A stretch of 64,000 nt of DNA from the NCBI GenBank assembly GCA_013397455.1, contig VYZB01000124.1:1465199-1529198 (forward strand), written 5' to 3'. Position numbers and translations under genes: made by a program. Below, in pieces: positions 55,901 to 64,000 of the stretch (positions are counted from its first letter, which is position 1; each line of letters begins with the position of its first letter). The notes beneath the pieces were generated by a model that did no database searches, was not told the DNA's origin, and was given only the letters and a program-made list of their open reading frames with translations. Origin of the DNA: Crotophaga sulcirostris. Taxonomy: Eukaryota > Chordata > Aves > Cuculiformes > Crotophagidae.

Positions 55901-58900
55901 AACTTCTGCAGTAAACAAGAGCTGAGAAAGTCAGGAGGATGTAAATGGCGTTGGGGTATTTAGATAATGCCCTCAAAAACTGCCTGACAGTAGACAGAAC
56001 CGAAACCAGTGTAACGATGCCAGATGTGGTTGCAGAGGCAGAAGGTGCACGGGTACTGGAGGCAGAAGAAATGTAACACTAAATACCTAAGCAAAAGCAA
56101 AGTAGATGGGTAATTGATGACTGTTCATTCCTCGCTTGTGTTTGCAGCCCAGGGACTGTTGCTGCTGACAAGGAACACAGGTGCCTGTGCTTAATTACAC
56201 AAAGCATTCGTGGCCGAGTTAGGGGGGAAGCTGGGATGGAAGGTTCGTATTAATGACAGAAAATATCATGGCTTAAATGGGAATGGTGAGGGATGTAACA
56301 CACCCCTCACCCCATGTGGCTGAAGTTGTCTCCCCTAGCAGAGAGAGCACAGCTAGAGCCCACCCAAGGGTGAGGGTGCAGCACACTGGCTTCTCACAGG
56401 AGTTTTATACTGGGCCAAAGAGTATTTCCTTGAATGCTGGGGAGAGGCCCAAGCCGACACGCACCGAGCTTGCTGTCATTCTTTACTTTCTCCTTGGATG
56501 TAGCAGTAGAAGTACACGTGTTGTCGACTGTTATGTTCCATGTCTTTTAAAGCTTCAAGCTGTAAAATGGAATGTAATGAGTAATGAAAGTATTGGGGTT
56601 CTCCAGGCTGTAGCATCAGATGAGCTTAAATAGGAGGAGGCTGAGTGCTTTTAAAGAAAATACAGCAAGGGGAAAAAATGGGTTGCGCAGAGAAACCGTC
56701 AGTAATCTTATGCTGAGCAACACACGTGTAGAAATATTTCCTGAACCTCACAGTTTTACAAGAGGGTTTATAGTATTGGCACCATAGTGGGATGATGATT
56801 TAGTAAGAAAAAAACTGTATTTGACTCATGTGCTTGTGGCATAATGAACGAAGCCACAAGAGTTAAATCATTTCACATGCAGACATTAAGCTCTTGGTAC
56901 AAGAGTTAAGTGTTAGAAGTTTCATACTTGCTATTTCTTCTCGGAAGAAGAGCTCTTTGGTATTTAGATTAGCAACAGGATATAGTAAACTCGTTAACGT
57001 GTCAAAAATCTTGCGCTGGGAAAACCTACGTGGCTGGTCCCTTCTCCTTGGTTTTGTTGTGCAGTAAAAGGCAGCAATTAGCGTGGTGACTGGAGGGAAC
57101 AGCCCCGGCGCAGGCAGGGCCGGCTTGGCAAGGCATTCCCGGGAAGTCCTGCCTGCTTTCCAGCAGAATGGGTATGGAGCCAGTGAGACATGGAAATGGA
57201 TGTCAACAGAGTGCTCACACAAGTGCAGACACAGAAAGAACCCAGGATCTTCAAAATGCACTGTATTTGCAGATACAGCCAAGTATCGTGGATGTAAAAG
57301 GCTGAAGGACAAATGGGGTTTTCCAGTGCAAAGTGTTTCTCCTAACGGATAATATACATTTTTGTCGCATCTTTTTTTTTTTTGTTTCTTTATAAGGTTT
57401 GAAATTCTATTTGGGCAATTACAAACTACAAATGCTAATTAAAAACAAATCAAACCAACAACGAGCAATAGGAAAAAGTTCCTTGATAGGGAACAAAAAC
57501 ATTTTTGTTGAGGTCTAATAGAAGTTTGAGCTTTGTCCTAAAGCTCTCTCCAGCCTGCAGTGCCTCCCGCTTATTGAATAAGTGAAATGAAGCCCTTGGC
57601 GAGAGCCAGTAAGTGTGGGACAAAGGGCAGCAGTGAAAAATGAACACAGTTTCAAAATGCAGAGAAACAGATGTGAATCTGCAGCAGAGCAAAGGAGGAA
57701 GGGAAGCCCATTACAGCAACTGTACCAAGGGCAGAATTTAAAGCTGCAAAACATTGTGCTCGCTGCGTTGTCAGCCCCACGCAGTATTTTACAGACTCGT
57801 CCTCTTCATTATCTCGGGGGCTGGGGGCTGGAGAGGCCACTTGTCTAACAGTGCTGAACATCTGAGGGTTCTTGAGGAACAGGCATCAAAAGAGCGCGGG
57901 CAGGGTGGGGGGAAGGAGAAGGTGGGCACTTATTAAGTCCTGCTAATGGTAGTGATATATTGAGTGAAATATCATGAAAAATGAAAGCAAATCCTCCTAT
58001 AATCTTGACAGAACAAAAGGCTTTCAGTTAAAATAGAAAAATGCTAAGGCGGTATATATCAAACATAACTTTTATATTAAATGTGCATGTGGTAGAATAT
58101 GGATCACATTATAAGAAATGTTGTTTGGCTTTTTTTTTTTTCCTTCAACAAGCACCTAAGGCTCTTGCTTGGGAAACTTTTGGACAGTGTGCTGCTGTCT
58201 GTTGATAAAATTAGATGTTCTTGGGTTTTGTAATTACAGGGCATTTGCCCATCTGCACTTGGAAGAGTAAAAATTTTGCTCATCAGTCATTAAGTAAAAG
58301 GTTTACATGTCCAGCCTGAGTGAAAGTAGCTGTACTTCTCATTCATCTTTCCTTGACAGGACAAAACCAATACATTGAAGCAGTTACTCTTCTTTGTAAA
58401 AATCCCACCTTTTATAACCACTTAATGGTATCAAATTTATCTGATGACTCGGTTTCTTTGAGCACAACTTCCCCAATTCTAATTACTGCACCCTTTTGTT
58501 TTAGGAAGAATAAAATATAAGCCAGCGTTGGCACAGGAGCAAAGTATCCCTTAGCAAAAGTCAAGTGCTTGCAAAGAAAATGGAACTCTCCCAGTTCCTC
58601 CAGTAGCTCTCGCAACAGCAGTTGTTTCCTTTAATGCATTTAATTTGTCACAACTGGAAAAAAGTCTTTTCAAATACCTCTATCCTTAAAAGTGAATGTC
58701 GTCCTCTTTGGCTCATCTAGCCTGGTGCCGAAGTCGTCATCTTGGCAGCGAAGAGAATTCATGTATTACTTTAGGGCTCAAGCAACATAAACAAAACTCA
58801 AGTGGCTGGAGGGAAAAAAGGATCATTATGTGAGTGAAAAAAATTAAACATCTTGACTCAACAAATGCTACAGTCCTGTCTTATACCAGACTGTCTGTAT

Positions 58901-59269
58901 GCCAAGTTACAGAAAAGTCATCTGACTTAAGGGGAGGGGGGGAGAAAGGGAAACAGGGTTTCTGTTTTGATGAGCAGAAACATAATACAGTAAAAAAGTG
59001 GAAAGGATTTTCTGAATATAATTTTTTTAGCTCATTTTTTTTTCCTTTTGTGCCTCTAGAAGTGTTCCACTTTAAAAATAGTTGTGCCAAATGCAAATAA
59101 GGGCTGATAAGGAAGTTTATGTTCCTTAGGATAGTGGGGAAAAACAAAACAAAACTCAAGGCGGTTTCTTTCTGGCGGCCCAAGGAGGGCATCGTCACAC
59201 GCCGGGTCCTCTTGGAGAAGGAAACCATGACAGATTGGAGGAAAAAGATTTCTCTATCCATCTTGTTAT
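55901..59269. other. Intronic single-copy sequence, 3.4 kb
   Basis: AT-rich, with T runs at 57371-57381 and 58130-58141. The interval 57930-58110 is AT-rich with CTGCTAATGGTAG. No transposon, exon or RNA gene recognised. Confidence 0.45.
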
Positions 59270-59480
59270 GTCACCTCTTATAAATCAACAAATCTTAATT
59301 AATTACATTCTTTTCATAGCAAGACTTTAAAATTGATGAGGGTGTGCCAGTGTGTATTTATTGCTCATTAGCTGCATGACTCTACAGAGTTGCTGTACCC
59401 TATTCCCACGTGTTTAGAGACTCTGCAGCACACAGTGGACATCTCATTTTACTCACTGGATGGATAATTGTCTCGGTCAC
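59270..59480. promoter_or_regulatory. Candidate conserved non-coding element L
   Basis: Contains AATCTTAATTAATTACATTC (near 59291) and TTGCTCATTAGCTGCATGAC (near 59361), both homeobox-like, in single-copy DNA. Confidence 0.25.
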
Positions 59481-62389
59481 AGTGACTTAATTGCGTTGCG
59501 ATCCTGCTGCAGACATAGGAGATGCATAAAATTATTCTCTCTGTGTGTGTATGTATTTTTACCTGTCACATGTGTGCACATAAATATTTGTACCTAGATG
59601 GGCACACATAGGGATCACAGATTAATTCTACGTAAGGACAGCAGCATATTTGGGAGATCACAGATGCATGTATTTTTTTCTCATTTATAAATTAAAACAT
59701 GAAGTCAGCAGCCAAAGGATTAATTCTGTATGATATCAGCAATAGCCATTCCTTAGGCAGCCTCACGATGCAGAAGGTCATGTGTTAAATATTTCTGTGT
59801 CTCATTCTCATGTACTGAAACTTACTTGAAAAAAGAAATCAAAATGAGGATGAAATGGGTCTTTTAACTGATAACCAGGCACATTTGATAGGAGCTACAG
59901 CCTGAACTGCACAGACTGATCTGAGCAAATAAAAGCAGGCAGAGTTTAAAGGGAAGCAGTCTGAAATGAGTTCTGTGTTACTGGAACAGAAAGGTTTCAG
60001 GCTGTGGGTGCAGATCAGTGTCGCTATCTGGGCAGACCATGCTCATCCTGTCTCAGTATTTCACCAGCTGTTTGAAGAGCACAGGCCATTCCTGCCAGAG
60101 CCAGAGGAAATGGTGAGGGGAAGAGGACAGCGAGGAGAGATTCCCAGACTGCAGCGAGCACGGGGAGATAGCAACCAGATGGGAGCTGTCAGGAATAGTG
60201 AGGATATTGCTACTGCTGTTTGAAACGACGGAGGAAGGAATGAGGGGGAAGAGGCTGAGTGAGAGATGGATTGCACTGAGGAACAGAAGAGGAGATAATG
60301 AAAAAGAAGTGGGGAAGGGGTGTGTGAGTAGATCTGGGTTAGAAGATCCCGGCTGCACCGTGTGCCAACCAACAAGACCTTTGTTAATGAAAAAATAACA
60401 GAGTTTATAAAATCTGTTTTAAAATTATCCAGGACAAAATAGAGATCTTTCAGTATTTGCATTAAAGTCCAGGCAGATTTGATCTCCAAAACACTTAGTA
60501 AAGAGGGCAATTGCTTGGGGTGAAGGTTCAGGTTCCGATTTCTGTCTGCTTAATCTGGAGCTGGAATTTAAGCCTGGGTCTCCCTCAGCCTGTCACCTGC
60601 CTGAAAACCCCACGTAGGCAGCAGTGATGCCTCTGGTCCAATAAACACCAGTTTACTGGAGCAACTGATACTGCAGCCTGACAGCACAGCATTTATCTGC
60701 AGTGAGGATGTAGGCTAGAATTCCCATTCTCTACTGGGCAGGGTTCCCTAGCCATCACATTTTTAGCTATTTTGGGGTGGAGCTGTGGTTTGGATGAGAA
60801 ACTGAGAAAACGTAAGAGAAAAGTTCCTGCCAGGTGTATCCAAGACTGCCTCTTTATTCTTGGAGCTCAGAAATAAAAAGTGGCCCCAGGCAGGCTCCTA
60901 CTAAGTCAAGTTGTTTGTCAGAATGAGCAAACCAGCTCTCAGCTTGGAGATCCTCCTGGCAGCCTGGGTGCTGCACGGCCCCTGGACTCGTTTCTGCCGT
61001 TATCTTGACAGCGCTGGGCGCGCCTCCCTCATTTCTGGGCTTTGCAGTCAGGAGTGAAGCTCAACGTTTTTACCAAAGATGCATCTTGGGATGCTATCGA
61101 GCATTATTTAAGATACAAGAGAGTTTGGGAGACCAGCTGCTTTAAAATGTAACCCAAAGGAATGTGAATCTGTGCTCCAAGCACCAAGGCAGAAGCTGCT
61201 GCTGCTTTTTGATGGGAAATGGAGCACTGGGGCTTTTATCAGCCCAGATCTAGAATTTGTTTTGCCCAAGCACCACATTTCTGCACCAAGAGCCAGTAAA
61301 CAGCCTGACAGTGGAAAACAAATGTCTGGTCCTGAAGAAAAAACAAGGAGTCAGCCCTAATTTAGCTTTTAGTAATAATTATTTCTTGTTCTATTAGTTG
61401 ATGCTCAGTGTTTTGTAAAATGTGCTGCACATTCCATCTCATGATTTAAGGTGCCTGACAAATGAATAGTTTTCAAACTAAAATGTATTGGCAGTTTTTT
61501 ATTTCTGCTGCAAAATACAAAAATATCTGTTAATAGTTTGTTTAAAGGAGCTTTTACTTCTTACATTGTGTGCTTTAATCTGCACTGTAAGAATGAGCTG
61601 CTGTAACTGTGGCCTTGTGCATGTGAGGAGTTCCGTGGTATCTATGGTGCTACAAACTGATGAAAATTTAGGAATGTTGGTAAGCATTTTCAAGCTTGGG
61701 ACCTCAGTTTTCTTAAGAAATGAATGCTTGTAAGAGATTGTATTTGCACCCATTCTTTTTACGATATGATTGTTTTTATTGTGCTACTGGATTTTTTGAT
61801 ATGGCTGTATGCTGAATTCTTCATTCAGGTTACCAGGAATTTCTTTAAATGGTGTCAAAGTCTGAAATAAGTTGAGTTGGGGTGTATCCAGTACAACTCT
61901 CACTTTGTTTTGACTGTGCTTCAGTGGACATCTCAGTCTGGTTTCACAACTTCTTCCTCGTTTTTTTACTTTATCCAAACTTGTCCTGTCCAGCAGCATA
62001 ATACGATTTATGTAGTCTTAGTAGAACCCAAAATATTTTCCATGTGTTATAACAGTGACTCTTCACCTATGGTGTAAGTCATGCAGATATGAACACGTTA
62101 AGGATGCCAAGATCTCTGTGCTGTCTGCAGTTGCTAGTCCTGAGAGGCAAAGAAATCAAGACTAATACCCAGCTTTGCTTGCTTTCTTGCTTGCTGACGT
62201 GAGCGATGGGTGTTCAGTAACAGGGAAGATCAGTGCATCTTTGGGGGATCTCACATGAAGAGTGAGATCCTTAATTGCAGTTTTCAGGGTCTGGAAGCTC
62301 TTGTAAAGCAGAGTTTTAACTTGACCTCTCCTAACTAATGATCGTGCTTTGCCCTGGGGGCTAAATACAGCAGCTGCTGTGCAGAGCCA
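59481..62389. other. Intronic single-copy sequence, 2.9 kb
   Basis: 60105-60330 is strongly purine-rich (GGAGGAAGG, AGGGGGAAGAGG, GAAAAAGAAGTGGGG). No exon, transposon or RNA gene recognised. Confidence 0.45.
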
Positions 62390-63130
62390 TGCCCCAGGCA
62401 GTGCCTGCACCCAGAGCTGTGCGGAGCATCCTGCTCTGCCAGGGGTGGGGTGGTGGCGTTGAGAAGGGACATGTTCAGTTGGAGCAGTCACGTTGGGGTT
62501 TTCCAGAGCGGTGGTGGTGGTGTAGAGCTCAGAGCACCTCTGAGTGCTACAAAGGCCTCACTCTGCTCCCTCCCAGGCCTCTGCTGGGCAGGGCCCTGAG
62601 CGGTTGGTGCTGCTGGAGGCAGCTTCTCCTCCCCAGGAGCCTTGAGAATCGCGGGGCTTCGTCTCTGGCTGTGCGTGCCTGTTGAAATAAGGGCCATGGT
62701 TAGAGCCCTGTGGGGTGCGAGCAGCGCTGCCCCCCGGCTCTGCCCCCCTGCAGGCAGCTCTGTGAGAGGCAGCCAAGGCCCCTCACTCAGCGGTCCCACC
62801 GGTGGAATTTCTGCCGGCCTAATGGAGCGCGGAAACCAGAGGCCTCAGCTGGAGCCACATGTTGTGCTCAGCCCTGGCCGGGGGGCTGGGGCTGGGCTGG
62901 CCCCTGCTGTGGGCTGGCCCTGCTGACCCCGTGCTCCCAGCCCCTCGCTGGGCCATACTGGGCCATACTGGGCCAGAGCTGGGCCTGCTGGCCGTGCAGG
63001 TGAGCGAGGTGGCGGGTGGCCGGTGGTGCCCGAGCAGCGCCGCGCGCCTTCCTCCTCCTGTTCAGCACTTTTTGCTGCCTGCTCTGGTAAGTGTTGAACA
63101 TTCCTAATGATGAAATGATAATGAAATGCT
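62390..63130. other. GC-rich stretch before the terminal block
   Basis: GC-rich and moderately CpG-containing (AGCAGCGCCGCGCGCC near 63033), which yields several chance ORFs on both strands. It may act as a secondary CpG patch. No promoter or exon can be supported. Confidence 0.35.
62948..62975 (+). repeat. 10-bp tandem repeat, 2.8 copies
   Basis: CTGGGCCATA is repeated head to tail twice and followed by CTGGGCCA. A short slippage product in GC-rich sequence. Confidence 0.8.
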
Positions 63131-63169
63131 GCCCGCTGGAGGCGACGTGCCAGTGCCCGGCTCCAGCGC

Positions 63170-63420
63170 CCACATTAGCCTAATTCAGTAAGTGCTAGAT
63201 GCCCGCTTTGTTTGTGTGGAGCTCGCAGCCCTATTGATGTCAAGCAGGCTGTTAAAAAGCATAATGACATGGCATTAGAGACCCCGAGAGCAATTAACAG
63301 GCTGCTTAATTAGCAAAAGGAATTAGAATTTGAGTGGCTGATCTTTGCTTAAAGACTTGTAAAAAAAGCTGGAGCAGTTATCTGATTATGCATTGATCAA
63401 ACGGGCTCACCCTGTCCTTA
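63170..63420. promoter_or_regulatory. Candidate conserved non-coding element K
   Basis: An abrupt change from GC-rich to AT-rich single-copy DNA with CCTAATTCAG, AGCATAATGACATGG, GCTTAATTAGCAAAAGG (63305-63320) and TGATTATGCATTGATCAAAC (63383-63402), the last combining POU/PBX-like and TCF-like elements. It is bounded by GC-rich DNA and by a minisatellite. Among the best enhancer-like blocks here, on texture only. Confidence 0.4.
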
Positions 63421-63559
63421 GGTAATTCTCTTCCCTCCATTGTGGGCTTTGAATATACAACTGTTTAAATATTCTGACCTGCCCCGAGAAACCAGAGGGG
63501 AGCTGGGACATGGCAGGGTCTGCACCTCAGCCGTGGGGCAGGGGCTGGAGGGAGGGTGA

Positions 63560-63950
63560 GTGCCATGGGGCCAACCCTTGGCTGGAGAGCTGGGTGCTGT
63601 GGGGCTGAGGCTTGGCTGGAGAGCTGGGTGCTGTGGGGCCAACCCTTGGCTGGAGAGCTGNNNNNNNNNNNNNNNNNNNNNNNNNNNNNNNNNNNNNNNN
63701 NNNNNNNNNNNNNNNNNNNNNNNNNNNNNNNNNNNNNNNNNNNNNNNNNNNNNNNNNNNNNNNNNNNNNNNNNNNNNNNNNNNNNNNNNNNNNNNTGGAG
63801 AGCTGGGTGCTGTGGGGCCAACCCTTGGCTGGAGAGCTGGGTGCTGTGGGGCCAACCCTTGGCTGGAGAGCTGGGTGCTGTGGGGCTGAGCACCGCGGGG
63901 CTGAGCGCTGACCAAGAGGGGTGGGTGCCGTGGGGCTGAGGGCTTGTGGC
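63560..63950 (+). repeat. 34-bp minisatellite, interrupted by an assembly gap
   Basis: The unit GGCTGGAGAGCTGGGTGCTG + TGGGGCCAACCCTT (34 bp) repeats nearly perfectly on both sides of the gap, with a variant ending TGAGGCTT. At the 3' end the units decay to TGGGGCTGAGC-type partial copies. 34 is not a multiple of three, so the array cannot encode an in-frame peptide repeat. Both strands are stop-poor because of composition. Confidence 0.93.
63661..63795. other. Assembly gap (135 N)
   Basis: 135 undetermined bases lie inside the minisatellite. Flanking phases (unit position 13 before, 4 after) would need a gap of 24 + 34n bases. 135 does not fit, so the length is an estimate or the hidden part contains indels or other sequence. 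Confidence 0.98.
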
Positions 63951-64000
63951 CATGGGGCCACGGGCTGGCCTGAGGGCCCAGGACCGAGACGAACCATGGG
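63951..64000. other. GC-rich end of window
   Basis: Short GC-rich tail after the minisatellite. Nothing else recognised. Confidence 0.5.

Larger units (their letters stand above)
226..64000 (+). other. PRDM16: PRDM16 intron 1 (5' part; continues beyond window)
   Basis: Everything after the exon 1 donor lacks a recognisable coding exon, including anything resembling the PR-domain region expected in exon 2. A very long first intron is characteristic of PRDM16 and of its paralogue MECOM in vertebrates. The intron contains a CpG-island start, a CR1-bearing middle, and long single-copy AT-rich stretches with developmental transcription-factor motifs. I cannot exclude an unrecognised non-coding RNA or an independent small gene inside it. 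Confidence 0.8.

Noticed and set aside
63418..63997. Open frames of 99-165 codons on both strands at the window end
   Set aside because: They read through 135 N and a 34-bp repeat that is not a multiple of three. All frames are open by composition.
1..64000. tRNA, rRNA, CRISPR array, bacterial operons or intact retrovirus
   Set aside because: No tRNA boxes, rRNA blocks, regularly spaced repeats, or LTR/gag-pol-env structure were recognised. The content is typical vertebrate intron.

Overview
The window looks like bird nuclear DNA. It carries scattered, 5'-truncated CR1 retrotransposon fragments with the typical avian 3' ends (TTCTATGATT-like tails, seen directly or as reverse complement), few other transposons, and a vertebrate developmental gene start inside a large CpG island. 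The species cannot be named from the sequence.

The only protein-coding sequence I can support is the first coding exon of PRDM16, at 189-225 on the + strand. It encodes MRSKARARKLPK plus one base of the next codon and ends at a GTAGGT splice donor. PRDM16 is a zinc-finger, PR/SET-domain transcription regulator. In mammals its first coding exon is equally short and is followed by an exceptionally long intron. I read the remaining ~63.8 kb as the 5' part of that intron. Exon 2 (start of the PR-domain region) is not in the window.

Layout. 1-188: promoter/5' leader with an NRF1-like site and two upstream ORFs, one overlapping the PRDM16 start codon out of frame. ~150-3900: CpG island running into the intron, with homopolymer and pyrimidine tracts, a degenerate ~40-bp minisatellite and a short 21-bp tandem. 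3.9-10.5 kb: mostly single-copy AT-rich DNA with a perfect 20-bp inverted repeat carrying forkhead-type motifs (5124-5304), a regulatory-looking block at 7.06-7.64 kb and a small GC patch at 8.95-9.34 kb. 10.5-29.2 kb: the CR1-populated part (eight fragments), with an unusual local rearrangement in which a 90-bp segment at 17.5 kb reappears at 18.6 kb between arms of a perfect 23-bp inverted repeat. 29.2-64 kb: almost transposon-free (one CR1 at 43.6 kb), with several single-copy blocks dense in homeobox (TAAT), POU-like and SOX/TCF-like motifs, which I propose as candidate intronic enhancers. The window closes with a 34-bp-unit minisatellite interrupted by a 135-base assembly gap.

No tRNA, rRNA, CRISPR, or second gene was recognised. 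The many other open reading frames are chance ORFs, GC-rich shadows, or artefacts of CR1, minisatellite and N stretches. Conservation could not be computed here, so every enhancer call is a candidate based on composition and motifs only.
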